A stretch of DNA of 64,000 nucleotides from Cercospora beticola (lineage: Eukaryota > Ascomycota > Dothideomycetes > Mycosphaerellales > Mycosphaerellaceae): assembly GCF_033473495.1 (NCBI RefSeq), contig NC_088938.1, forward strand, positions 3,906,001 to 3,970,000, in the 5' to 3' direction. Of the stretch, positions 10,500 to 21,014 are shown one piece after another. Position numbers and translations under genes: made by a program. The notes below the pieces were generated by a model. The model made no database searches, was not told where the DNA came from, and was given only the letters and a program-made list of their open reading frames with translations. Positions within the stretch are counted from its first letter, which is position 1; every line of letters begins with the position of its first letter.

Positions 10500-12008
10500 A
10501 TGGCATCGCCGACCGAAGAAGTCTCCAATCTCGAGGCCACGGAGTCTACATCGAAGAGATGGGCAGACCGCATTACCAGTCAAGGTCCATGGCAGCCACT
10601 TTCCGACCCCCTCTCATATGCTGGACCACCATCACTGCCCATGCCGGTCCAAATCAGCGACAAAGCATCTCTTGCGCCATTCTTCGAATACCTCCGCGGC
10701 AATGCCACTGGCGAGAAGCCCGAAGTCGCGCATGAGCCCGGTCATGAGGAAGTTGAACTGCTCGAGTTCTCCAAAGGCGTGGCCTACAATGACGGCCGAA
10801 TTGACTTGTGCAAGATGGTTACTGGGCCACCGAACATTGGCGATCTGATGAACGCGCTTCGATCTTACGCCAGCGGCAAACACTTCCTTCTGGGCAATAA
10901 CATCGTCGGCCCGCAAGGCGCGCGTGAGATTGCCAAATTCATCGAAGAGCGCCCTGATCAATACGAGACATGGTATCTCGCAGGCAATTGCATCGATAAA
11001 CGCGGTCTCGAAGCACTTGTTGAAGCCATGATCAAGTCTCTCGTCATCACGAATGTATGGCTCAAGCGCAATCCTCTTGGTGCGGACTCTGCAGAGGCAC
11101 TTGCGCGGCTTTGCACATCATCACCTGTGTTACGGACTCTAGACTTGGATCAGACGAACCTGGGAAACGAAGGAGTAGCAAATTTATTCAACTTGCTGAA
11201 TCGTCATGAAAAGACGATCGCGCTTCGACACGTCTACCTCAATGCTTCGGGCATCGGTGCCGAAGCGTTGACTGAGATCGGCAAGTACCTGAAGCATAGC
11301 GAGCTCGAATCGTTGTACCTTTCCTGCAACCCCATTGGCGAAGCTGTTGCACTCCTAGCTGATGGTGTGCAAGAGTCTCATACCTTGCAGCGTCTCGCCC
11401 TGCAATCCTGCGGACTCACAGGCCCAACTACTGCCAAACTTCTCGAAGCTGTCAAGGGACATCCGACTCTACAGACAGTTGATATCGGGCAGTCCTACGC
11501 AACTGAGGACTTGCACGTGCGCTTCAACTGGCTCGATGGCGAAGAGTTCGCCAAATCTCTACAAGACTTGGTCACTTGTAGCACCGGCACAGGACTGCGA
11601 TATCTCAACATCGGCTACACTCCCATGACCTGCGAAGATCTGCTGAACATAACTGAAGCCGTCATCTCGAATTCGACTCTCGTCTGGTTCAAAGTCGACC
11701 CGCTCGTCAAAGGTGGCAAATCCAGAGCCGAGGTCAAAGCAGGTCTGTATCTGAAGAAGTCTATGCACGCTGTCCGAGAGCGGCTGGCAAATAATGTGAC
11801 GGAGCAGTATCAGGGCATGAGCTACGAAGAGTTTCACAACGGACCGAAACGCTTCTTGCTTTCGCCGCCTGATGTGCGGTACATCGACTCGGTCTATCGG
11901 AATCGAGATGCAGGCATGGCGCGTCGGGGGCTAAAAGTCCTGGACAAGTGGTGGGAGGAGGGCGACGAGACTTTGCGAATGGTGCAGGAAGATTGTGGGG
12001 AGTTGTAG
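10500..12008 (+). CDS. Leucine-rich-repeat (ribonuclease-inhibitor-like) protein
   Basis: This is a single-exon gene of 502 residues. The central part, roughly residues 115-420, is a series of RNI-type repeats with the pattern of Leu at fixed spacing followed by Asn and Gly. Examples are HFLLGNNIVGPQGAREI, TWYLAGNCIDKRGLEAL, LDLDQTNLGNEGVANL, VYLNASGIGAEALTEI and LYLSCNPIGEAVALL. Such horseshoe repeats bind proteins, but no enzymatic or NACHT domain is present, so a partner cannot be named. The C-terminal part (about 425-502) is basic and charged, with LDKWWEEGDETL. There is no signal peptide or membrane segment. The start is the first ATG in frame (CATCATGGC). The frame is open 17 codons further up without an ATG. 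Confidence 0.85.
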   Translation: MASPTEEVSNLEATESTSKRWADRITSQGPWQPLSDPLSYAGPPSLPMPVQISDKASLAPFFEYLRGNATGEKPEVAHEPGHEEVELLEFSKGVAYNDGRIDLCKMVTGPPNIGDLMNALRSYASGKHFLLGNNIVGPQGAREIAKFIEERPDQYETWYLAGNCIDKRGLEALVEAMIKSLVITNVWLKRNPLGADSAEALARLCTSSPVLRTLDLDQTNLGNEGVANLFNLLNRHEKTIALRHVYLNASGIGAEALTEIGKYLKHSELESLYLSCNPIGEAVALLADGVQESHTLQRLALQSCGLTGPTTAKLLEAVKGHPTLQTVDIGQSYATEDLHVRFNWLDGEEFAKSLQDLVTCSTGTGLRYLNIGYTPMTCEDLLNITEAVISNSTLVWFKVDPLVKGGKSRAEVKAGLYLKKSMHAVRERLANNVTEQYQGMSYEEFHNGPKRFLLSPPDVRYIDSVYRNRDAGMARRGLKVLDKWWEEGDETLRMVQEDCGEL

Positions 12009-12514
12009 ATAGATCGACAAAGACTAAGTCTCTGAAGTGCGAGAGTAGCGAGGCGAGGAGTACAGGGCACGAAACATGGGACATTGCAGTAAGTCACCTC
12101 CTTTAGTGCATGGAGTTCATGTGCAATGGCTCATCACAAGCAAACAGCTGCTACCCGATTAGTTGAGACATAGCTCATATGACATTGGTCTCCAACGGTG
12201 CAGACGACCGTACAAGGTACCCTCTTCCAATTCGTTCCGCTGATCTTAGTAGTAATCCACGCCAGCCTCGCGATGTCTCAACGCGACGATCAAGTTTTGC
12301 GGACGGGGATCGCGGCCAAGTTGTGCGCTCACATTTACAACGCGCAACTGAGTGAGCCAGTGCCTCGGGTTGTGCGAAGCTGAGGACTCTAGACTGAAAG
12401 CGGCGCGAGAGCAAACAAAGCTCTAAACTTCAGACATGCCCGCACGGTGCTCGGAGTTGAACGACACAATAAACATAGAAGATTGACATACAGGCGCAAC
12501 GCCGCCCAAAGAAG
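12009..12514. other. Intergenic, no gene seen
   Basis: This is the spacer between the LRR gene and the first of two paralogous unknown genes, both on the plus strand. It presumably holds the terminator of the former and the promoter of the latter. Confidence 0.5.
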
Positions 12515-13156
12515 ATGAAGCGCGCCACTGCGGCAGATGCGAAGGCAGCTCTCTTTATGAGGAGGTTCTTGAGAGGGTATCGCACCGATGAGCAGGAGAG
12601 GCTGAAGCTCATAAAGGAGATCAAGAGGGATTTGCAGGAGAATGCAGCGCTGGACAAGGAGATTGAACAGGAGCTGGAATGGAGTGCGACGATGAATAGG
12701 AGAGGACACGGAACAGCGCCAACAGAGAGTCTCGATGAACCACTCTTCGAGGCTGCTGGGCAGGAGACGGCGCGAACGCCATTGAGGGAGAGAGGGGCCC
12801 GCGAAGCAGAAGCAGAAGGAGTGAAGCGCACAGCGCACAACGACCCAAGAAGAACACCAACTGCCAAAGAAGAGACATTGCCGACCTCGCCTGCTCCCTT
12901 CTACGATCAAGACGATGAGGAGATCATCTTCAAATCTGAGCCTCGCTCCAGCCCGCTCAGCACTCGAACTGCTGTAACTCCGAAGCCCCTCCAACAGCAG
13001 AGCTCCCAGCGGACGCCATTGCCACCGAAGCAGACACGAGCTCGCAAAGAAGGCCAGAAGACGATGCCACCACCAAACACCTCAGATTTTCCCGAGATTC
13101 AGCTTGGAAGATTGCGGCCAAGAATGTCACAAGTCAACAAAGATCAGCAGAAGTAG
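12515..13156 (+). CDS. Unknown charged protein, first of a tandem paralogue pair (truncated)
   Basis: The 213-residue product starts MKRATAADAKAALFMRRF and is rich in Arg, Glu, Gln and Lys, with a helical N-terminal part (about residues 10-55) and disordered middle. It shares ordered landmarks with the next gene downstream: SLDEPL matches NLDEPL, DQDDEEIIFKSE matches DQDDEEIILKKESE, and RMSQVNKDQQK aligns to the start of the other protein's C-terminal helix. Exactly there a TAG (13154-13156) ends this gene, while similarity continues in the same frame after it. I infer a tandem duplication in which this copy lost its C-terminal helix. No known family is recognised. The DQDDEEII motif resembles a short linear docking motif, which is speculation. 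Confidence 0.6.
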   Translation: MKRATAADAKAALFMRRFLRGYRTDEQERLKLIKEIKRDLQENAALDKEIEQELEWSATMNRRGHGTAPTESLDEPLFEAAGQETARTPLRERGAREAEAEGVKRTAHNDPRRTPTAKEETLPTSPAPFYDQDDEEIIFKSEPRSSPLSTRTAVTPKPLQQQSSQRTPLPPKQTRARKEGQKTMPPPNTSDFPEIQLGRLRPRMSQVNKDQQK

Positions 13157-13258
13157 AAGCTACGGCTAGGAGTGCAACCATTGGAGATTGACAAGAAGCA
13201 AATCGTGCTGCAGAAGCTGGACGGAGTAGCCAGACTTATGGCTCCTGGGCCAGAGTGA
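13157..13258 (+). pseudogene. C-terminal helix of the truncated paralogue, after an in-frame TAG
   Basis: Read in the same frame directly after the stop, this stretch gives KLRLGVQPLEIDKKQIVLQK and further residues to a TGA at 13256. It aligns without gaps to KLQLELKQLNIDKNLIEVRK at the end of the downstream paralogue. No intron with acceptable ends and length removes the TAG. It is either relic sequence or reached by stop-codon readthrough. Confidence 0.6.
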
Positions 13259-13706
13259 ATCTATCTCGATACACAGACGATGCATAAGTGCACCACAGAT
13301 TACCCGTTCGATGGCCGACAAGGCCTCGCTGAGTTGGAATAGGTCTTGAGCTAACACTTGGATTGTCTGATTGTCTGAGAGTGGGTTCTGGCATACAAAT
13401 TTCACATTTTGGAAATGGAAGCATGGGCTCACATCGCTCATTGGTAGCATTAGGTTGACTCTTCAATACTGTCATGCAGCTGAGCACATCGGAGTACGGA
13501 AGTGAAGTGAGGACTGACAATCAAATCCACGGAAAGGTGGCTGGGTGCCTACGTGGCGCGGAGATTGCGCGTGTTCTGAAGTGAAAATACAGCTGCAGCA
13601 AACATGAAGCTTGAGAGGTCAAACATCTTCGTCAAAATTGCGACTCTCGTGGCACAAGACGCAACAACACAACACAGACGGCACACAGCAAAGCTGTGAG
13701 GACAAG
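13259..13706. other. Spacer between the two paralogues
   Basis: 448 bp without a supported gene. Expected to hold the promoter of the second paralogue. Confidence 0.5.
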
Positions 13707-14366
13707 ATGGCCTACAACAAGGCTGCGAACGCAGGGAAACTTGCCAACAAGAAGAAGTCGCTTAGCCACGGAGACGAAGAAGTAGTCGAGAAACGGCGAC
13801 AGCAAAAGATCGAAGAGAAACGGCGGAAGAGAGCAGCGATAGCAGAGGAAACCGCAGAGAGTTCCGACGAAAGCATCAATACAACGAGGCGCGACGCAAA
13901 AAAGCCCAGCAAATCTGAGTCCGCGAACCTGGACGAACCGCTTCGAAGCCATCTTGAGCGGAAAGCGCGAAAGGAAGAGAAGAAGGCAAAGAAAGTCGCG
14001 AAGCTGGCACAGGAGAGGGAATTGTCTTCAAAGCGGAAGAGAAGCCCGTCACCATCAGTCTCCCGATCCCCATCACCAGCACCGCAGGCATCTCGTATGA
14101 CTAGCGACCAAGATGACGAAGAAATCATCCTCAAGAAGGAGTCGGAACACAAGAGACGCCGCATCACACCCACGACCGACAATAACAGGGTGACGAAGCA
14201 CAAGATTCCAGGGCGATCATTGCCAACGAAGCTCTCAAAGGTGGAAAAGAGTCGGACGATGCATAAACTTCAATTGGAGCTCAAGCAGTTGAATATCGAC
14301 AAAAATCTCATTGAGGTGCGTAAGTTGGAAGTGCAGAGAGAAATGATGGCTCTGAGGCAACAATGA
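13707..14366 (+). CDS. Unknown coiled-coil, Lys-rich protein, second of a tandem paralogue pair
   Basis: The 219-residue product (start MAYNKAANAGKLANKKK, ATG at 13707 in AAGATGG context) is very rich in Lys, Glu, Arg and Ser. Basic runs such as KKAKKVAK and KRKRSPSPS suggest nuclear targeting, and SRSPSPAP resembles phosphorylated SR-type linkers. The last 35 residues (about 183-219) form a Leu/Ile heptad-like amphipathic helix, probably a coiled coil. Upstream lies DQDDEEIILKKESE, shared with the neighbouring gene 5' of it. No enzymatic domain is visible and I do not recognise a named family. The frame is open 32 codons upstream without an ATG. Confidence 0.65.
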   Translation: MAYNKAANAGKLANKKKSLSHGDEEVVEKRRQQKIEEKRRKRAAIAEETAESSDESINTTRRDAKKPSKSESANLDEPLRSHLERKARKEEKKAKKVAKLAQERELSSKRKRSPSPSVSRSPSPAPQASRMTSDQDDEEIILKKESEHKRRRITPTTDNNRVTKHKIPGRSLPTKLSKVEKSRTMHKLQLELKQLNIDKNLIEVRKLEVQREMMALRQQ

Positions 14367-14768
14367 ACACGCAGCCATAGACGAATGGCACGATCTTGGC
14401 CAGAGACACATCGTGTTCCTGGCAATTTCTGTCGTTGGAGGACTGCCGAATACAGTACCGTTCTCACCATACAATATGGTAATACGATCGGCAGAACCTT
14501 GGGCCCGGCAGTAGCAGTCGCGTGGAAGACACGCTCTTTTTACCAAAACAGGCAATCATTGGAGGCTTCGTGGGGTCTCCGCAGTTCGCCCCATAGCATT
14601 AGCAAGACTAAGCAGAGCTGCCTGAGATTTGCCGAAAACACGCCTCCTCACTTCGTCATTGATCGACGCTATCGGAGGACACTCCACCGTGTACCGAGAG
14701 GCACCAATAAATAGTGGCCAACGCCAGAAAATAGTCATGCGAATTCGGTTCAGGTTCACGGGATCGTC
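14367..14768. other. Intergenic, no gene seen
   Basis: 402 bp between two plus-strand genes. Likely holds the promoter of the secreted DUF1593-type gene. Confidence 0.5.
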
Positions 14769-16379
14769 ATGTTCAAGTGTACGTTGTGCCTGCTGGGCTT
14801 GGCAACAAGTCTGGTAGCAAGCACGACTAACGAAACAGAAAAATGTCCTCCGGCAATTACTATCGACAAGAAGCCACAAATCTTTGTTCTAACAGACATC
14901 ACGAATGAGCCCGATGATTCCATGTCGCTTGTGCGGCTTTTGCTGCACAGTGACCAATACAACATCACCGGAATCGTGGCCACGACATCATACTGGCTCA
15001 ACAGCACAGTACGACCAGAAGCGATTTTGAACACGACAAATGTCTGGGACCAGGTTCTCGACAAGCTGAATCTTCACTCCGATGGCGAATTCCCAACGAA
15101 AGCATACCTCGAATCGATCGTCAAAGCAGGACATCCCGTCTATGGCACGGATGTGTTCAAGGAGAAGACACTTTCGGAAGGCGCCAAGCATTTGATCGAC
15201 GTAGTCGATGACCTTCCCAAAGACGAGATCCTTCACGTCGGAGGCTGGGGAGGCGTACAGACCCTCGCAGAAGCTCTGAAATACGTCCGCTCAACACGCA
15301 AACCTCAACAAACAGACGAATTCGTCAGTAAGCTTCGCCTCTACACCATCAGCGATCAAGACAACGCAGGACCTTGGATCCGAATCAACTTTCCTCGCCT
15401 ACACTATATTGCTTCGATTCATGGATTCAATGTCTATCAAGAAGCGACTTGGACAGGGTTCTCTGGTGGAGTAGGATCAGACACCAGCCTCACGAATCAG
15501 GAGTACTCGACCAAGAATTTCCAGATTGGTCCTCTAGGGCCGTATTATCCTGATATCAGATACTCGATGGAAGGTGATACTCCGACTTTCCTGCACACCA
15601 TGGTCAATGGTATCAATGGTGGTCCTGAAGATCATCCAGAATGGGGAGGCTGGGGTGGAAGATATGATTTGGTGGATCCGAGTCGGCAGACGTTGCAGTA
15701 TGCTAACACGGAGGATACTGTAAGTCAGCTCAATACCGAGCCCTCGCCAGCTTTTTTTTTTCTGTGTGAGGAACAGACCTTCTGATTCCAATTGCAGGTC
15801 CTCGGCATCGACAACAAAACCCACACAACCACCCAAGCCACAATCTGGCGCTGGCGACAAGCCTACCAAGACGAAATGTCCGCTCGAGTTCAATGGACAA
15901 TCCAATCAAACTACTCCTCCGGCTCCCACCCTCCAGTCGTCTCAGTCAACAACTCCTGCGGCAGCAACCACATCTCCTACACCGTGTCCCCCCTCGAGAC
16001 AGTAACCCTCTCCGGCGCCTCCACCTACGACCCCGACGAAGGTCTCTCAGGCCACTCCAACGGCCTCGAATATTCCTGGTGGCAGTACAAAGAACCCTCC
16101 GCAACAATGGACACGGGAGTGCAACATATTCCGACTTTGAATTTTACGTTATCGGAGGGAGGAAAAGTCGCGAGTGTGCAAATGCCAAGCGCAGAAGAAG
16201 CTTGTATTCCTGTACAAGCGGATGCGAATGTTGGGTTGGGGATTCAAAAAACTTGTCAGCAGTATCATGTGATTTTTGAGGTTAGGGGGAGTGGGGAGCC
16301 GCCGATTAGGAGGTATAAGAGGGTCATACTTAAGGTGAGGTCGCCGTTGCTTGATGAGGATTATGAGGAGGAGATTTAG
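14769..16379 (+). CDS. Secreted DUF1593 / Sde182-type nucleoside-hydrolase-fold protein
   Basis: Exons are 14769-15719 and 15798-16379, separated by a 78-nt intron (GTAAGT...TTGCAG), giving 510 residues. The first 18 residues (MFKCTLCLLGLATSLVAS) form a signal peptide. The mature N-terminal domain begins with the FVLTDITNEPDDSMSLVRLL block, which corresponds to the acidic metal-site loop of nucleoside-hydrolase folds. ILHVGGWGGVQTLAEAL and YTISDQDNAGPWIR follow. The C-terminal domain from about residue 335 is beta-rich (SGASTYDPDEG, WWQYKEPS), like the domain in bacterial cellulose-binding Sde182 proteins. It is extracellular by the signal peptide. The substrate is unknown, and a role on plant cell wall is inference from the bacterial relatives. 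Confidence 0.85.
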
Positions 16380-17466
16380 GTGTAGGGAAGGAGAAGGGGG
16401 TTGAAATAGCTGTGGACATCAAAAATGGGAAAATTTGAAGACAGTGACAATCCTGTCACTCGCGATCTTTTGATTGTTTGCCTTGCTTGCTTTCGGTCTA
16501 CCGAATACCTTGACTGATTCGGTGGATGGTGGAGCGAAGACGTGCGTGAGCCCATCTTCTAACAGTCCACGCAGTGTTTGAAGGCGTGCAACTCATTTAC
16601 CTCCCTGGCTGCCGGCGAGAACGAACGTGTAGAGCTGGCCAAATGGATGTGATTTTATCGAACAGTCTCGACCACCACCCTCTAATACCGCGGCAGTCAA
16701 CTTCCTACCCGGCTCATCAAAAAGGGAATTGCAGAATTGCAATTGCAATCCGTTGTTCCAGATGTCTCAACGGTCATCATCCCGGAATCTTGGTTTCCGC
16801 GAAAAAGAACGGGCAACGTTCTATGGTTCTTGCCCAGAGAAACCGTTGTGGCGTAATATTTCACACTTCGTTGATCATCATCAGGGTTTTTAGGTCTAAG
16901 CACAGCTTCAGCGGTTGGCGGCACTGTCCATGCGCAATGCAGCCGTGTAGTCAGGACGTAACCGAATATGCGAGACAATGAGTCTCTCCTGCAGGGTACT
17001 GGTTTGTCAAAGGCGACCGTAATCAATCGAGAGGAGAGTGTGTGAGTGACAGTCAAAGATCCTTTCTCAATTCATACATCCCATTCGGGTAACCAGCCCC
17101 ATTCAGCATTCATCCATGAATGCATCAACAACTTATCTATCTTACATCGCCACATATTGTTCAATGCCCACCGACATCGCATCATCTAATAATAAAGCCC
17201 GCCGGGGATATCTTGTTACTCTCGTTATTCTTACACACAGACACCGAAACATGTTTGATTGTCCAGATTAATGCCTTCCCAAACTGTCCACGTAGCAGAG
17301 CGAATCTTATGTGCAATTTTGCAGGATTTGCCTTGCGGCAGTCGCTTGCTACTCCCAAACACCGTCGCTGAATCGATTGATTTTTGTCAAATAAATGATG
17401 TTGATGTCGCTGAACGCCAGAGTTGTAGTCAAAAGGAAATGAGTAGTGAGTGGTCGAGGTAGGATG
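16380..17466. other. Intergenic between convergent genes, no gene seen
   Basis: About 1.1 kb between a plus-strand and a minus-strand gene. Open frames on both strands (for example around 16.6-17.0 kb) are short, overlap antisense and show no family signature. Confidence 0.45.
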
Positions 17467-18126
17467 TCAAGGACTTGGAGGGTCTGTTTGGCCGAAGCAG
17501 CAAGAGAGGCAGTGATGCATCTTGCGGCTCAGGGCAGGTTTCTTGATTTCGCGAGCTTCGATGCTAGCTCGCTTCTCGTAGAACATGGCAGATTCTTGTA
17601 GAGATTTCGTTGCTGTGATTGGGCTTGAAGAGTCGTAGGAATGATGTGAAATGGCGCCGAAACTGACAGTCGGTCTGAGTGGGGGTCGTGTGGGAATGAT
17701 TGGGTAGTCCCTTGTGGTTGATGTCGGTGATAAGAGATTGTCATTCAGTGATGACGGTGTTGAGGCAGATGATTGAGCGGGATCGTCGCGGAATCTCGTC
17801 GGAAATCCCCTTGAAAGCGAGCTGGGAGAAGTTGTCTGGACTTGGAATTGCGAGGTGTCGATGGAAGTTCGCGCAAGTGATCTTCTGTGGTGTGAAGGGG
17901 AGCCTGATCCCGAACGACGGGCTCGGCCGAGGAGTTGCGTTGCCGGCTTGACGCTGTCCGGCTGCTGCTGCGGCGCGATGTGAGAGCTTTGAAGCCGTTC
18001 GGCCAGGAGGTCCGCTGCGGAACGGTGTGATCGAAGCGGGTGTGCGTGGTCTTGTTGGACGGCGCTCGCATTGGCGGAGGAGTTGGTGGAGCCGAAGGCA
18101 CTGTCTGAGAAAGGCACGACAGGCAT
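17467..18126 (-). CDS. Serine-rich protein of unknown function
   Basis: Taken from the first in-frame ATG at 18126, the product is 219 residues, dominated by Ser, Ala, Arg and Pro, and probably disordered. It starts MPVVPFSDSAFG and ends with a cysteine-containing tail, MHHCLSCCFGQTDPP, that could be acylated or bind metal. Regions such as RSHRSAADLLAERLQSS look helical. The same frame is open upstream for another 95 codons without ATG, so an additional 5' exon is possible. No family is recognised. Absence of stops over 300 codons and a clean ATG favour a real gene, but low complexity makes this uncertain. Confidence 0.5.
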   Translation of the reverse strand: MPVVPFSDSAFGSTNSSANASAVQQDHAHPLRSHRSAADLLAERLQSSHIAPQQQPDSVKPATQLLGRARRSGSGSPSHHRRSLARTSIDTSQFQVQTTSPSSLSRGFPTRFRDDPAQSSASTPSSLNDNLLSPTSTTRDYPIIPTRPPLRPTVSFGAISHHSYDSSSPITATKSLQESAMFYEKRASIEAREIKKPALSRKMHHCLSCCFGQTDPPSP

Positions 18127-21014
18127 GGTGCTAGTGGGAATGAAGACCTCGGACAGAGATGATCCATTGAGGATGTGCTCCAGTTTTGCGTAAGATTGTG
18201 GGGAGGCGACGTGGTGGTTCTTGACTCGTGATGTCTTGGTCGTGGGTTGTGCGGTGGCAGTGGTGCAAGCTGATGACGACTCAATCGTGTGTCGGAGTCG
18301 TGTGGTGGAGATCGAAAGGCTGTGTGCCAGCAGGACGGGTAGGAAGAGGTTACATATAGATGTCAGGCGTGTCCAGACGGCCGGGAGCTGCAGAGGGTAT
18401 GGCGTGTGCACATTGGGCCCAGGTCGGATGATCAGCAGGTAGGTTGGCTGGCGTTGCTATACAGGTACGTGGCTCGCTAATGCTCTTCTCCAACGCTCAT
18501 AACCGTGCGAAATTCGCACATCCAGGAATAAAGGCGAGACTAGCGTCGCGAGTCTAGTGAAGTGGTGGCTCGAGCAAAGGCGCGCAATAGGACGGAAGGT
18601 ACGCGAGGCAGCCGCAGGTGGAGGGTGGCTTGCTCACGCGTAGGTAACACCATCACAGCTCGCCGGAGCGGCCGCAGGGCTGATGTTTTGGGCTCTCCGC
18701 CAGAGTGGATCCAGAGCAGGCTGCGGGCGGGCACCAACTAGAACGCGTGGAAGCCTCACAACTCTGGTCCAACCCCTTCCGGACGTCGCATCTCTTCACG
18801 GCTTTCACTGGGCGTCAACTGGCAGAAGTATCTGCGACGCCGCAGGACGAACGCGCAGTCACCACGGGACGAGTGAGGGGACGACCGCATTGGGATTGAC
18901 ATTGTCGACATCTCGGGAGCCAGGATCCCGAATTCCAGGTCGTAAATGTGGTTCCTGCAGCGGCCTGCCACGTGGGAGAAAATCTGATCCTGCGTCCTCG
19001 TAGAGCAGCTGCAGCTGGGGTCGATGATTGGACAGGAAAGCGCGAGCGAGAAGATCCCTGCGCGCAGCACACTCCGCGCTCTCGGTCTCGTCCGGGACAT
19101 CAGCTCACGCTCACGCTCACAACGCCGACGAGACGGCCGCGAAATGGACGACGACCACTTCACCCTTTCTTCACACCAAGTGTCCCACGGTGCGGTGGTC
19201 TGACGAACGTTGCTGCCCTGCGTCTGCCCGCCGTGGCTCACCGGCGACGGTGGGAGACGCTGAACCAGGCACGGCAAGAGACACAGCACGAAGCCGAAAT
19301 GCAAGTGCGGTGGGAGCCATTCATCTGCGTTGCATCGTCCGAAACGCGGTGAGGAACAGGAGCAGGGTCTCCATCTGTCAGTTCATCGCCCTCCACCACA
19401 GTGCGCGAGTACCGGCATCCCGGCTTTGGCTGCAGGAAGCCTCTGTCTGCGCTGCATCACCCGCGTCGCCATCACTTTGCGCCTTCTTCTCGTCATCATG
19501 TGCGACTTGCGCGGCTCGAGATTAATTGCACGACACTACCTCCAAGACATTTTCCCCACCGTGATCAACTGCGCACGCCCCCGAGCATGACGCTAGTCCG
19601 CGCGCGCTGCCAACACGACCGGGTGCTTGGAATTCTTTCTCCGCACCGCACACCGTCGCTGCTATACTGCTCCAGCCCTCGCTGCGCTCTGGTACGATCT
19701 CGACAGCTTTGTAGCGTGCAAGAGCATCGTACCGCAAAATCCGCCTGAACGATTACAAAGTCCCGGCTTGAAGCATCCCTGCAGAAGACCGAACCCTGAG
19801 ACCTCATTCCTGCGTATCCACTCTCCTGATAACCCTACTTTTGCACCTGCTGTATACGCTACTGATCCTGCCACAGCAATAGCGCAATCCTTCCAGGCAC
19901 GGCCATTTCTCGCCGCAGCACGGATCTCGACGACCTTTGATAACACTGCTGCTTGGAGTATGTGTGTGCAAGATCCGACACGCTCCACCTCTTGGCAGAC
20001 CCACATTGCAGTATGATGAGCACTACGAAAATGATGGGCGCATCGCTTCCAAGCAGCCAAAGACACTGCAGTCACACAGCGTCTTGCTGTGCCACAGCAG
20101 CCGACTCACACACGAACTGCACCTCCTCACGAATGTCTCGTCGACCCCTCAGTCTCCGCACCACATGCGCGCACGACTCTTCGCAGGCAATGCCTTCATC
20201 TAACCATGCAGCAACAATGCACGCTAACAATGCACGTCCGACTTCTCCCCCCCGCATGCACGATATCACAAACCTGCGCGGTCATGGAGCAGCGATCAAG
20301 ATTGTGTCACCTCACCATCGCAGCAAGACTTGCACAGCATTCCAATCCTTCGCAAGACCAGCATGAGCTGCCAAGCAACACATCGCAAATACCCAGACCT
20401 CACCCCGCTGGGCGACAACCGCGTTAACGCCATCAGCGCCTCCCGCAGTCGTTCGGACATCCCAAAAATACGACATGTCCTTCGAGTGTGCCGCTGTACT
20501 TACATTCTCGTCATCATCCTAGCGCGACGTCATATTGCAATCTATTGCTGACCGCCTTCGCAATTCCGTGCCGTGGACACCTCTAACAACGCATCCGCGA
20601 CCAAGAAACATGGATGTTCTGGACTGCCATGACAACGAACGCAGTGAAGTATGTGCCGATCCCTCCGACAAGAAGTTCTAGATGGCCGTTGTGATGCAGA
20701 CTCTGGCCGATGCTCTCTTGAGGCACGAATGAATTCTTGGTCGACATGTTCACAGCGTGCAAGTTTACCTCCTGCATCAGTAACGACACGGTTGAGAAAT
20801 GGATTGATGCGTGTGTACAAAAGTCCTGCATTGCTGTACTCACAACGTGGCTGCATGGAGGGGTCAATCACTCTTGGCCCAGCTGGCACTTGTGAACACG
20901 GGTCCGTTCAGACACCTGCCTATTGCTGCGATGGGCATATTTGCACGACAACAGTGCATGTACCAAATCATGAATCTCCTGGCTTTGTTTAGGTTGATAG
21001 CACCGGTCACCGGT
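18127..21014. other. Long gene-poor stretch of normal base composition
   Basis: Almost 2.9 kb without a supported coding gene. Many short open frames occur on both strands because the DNA is GC-rich, but none has motifs or consistent codon preference. It may hold a long 5' leader of the Hsp70-like gene, an unread multi-exon gene or a non-coding transcript. Confidence 0.45.
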
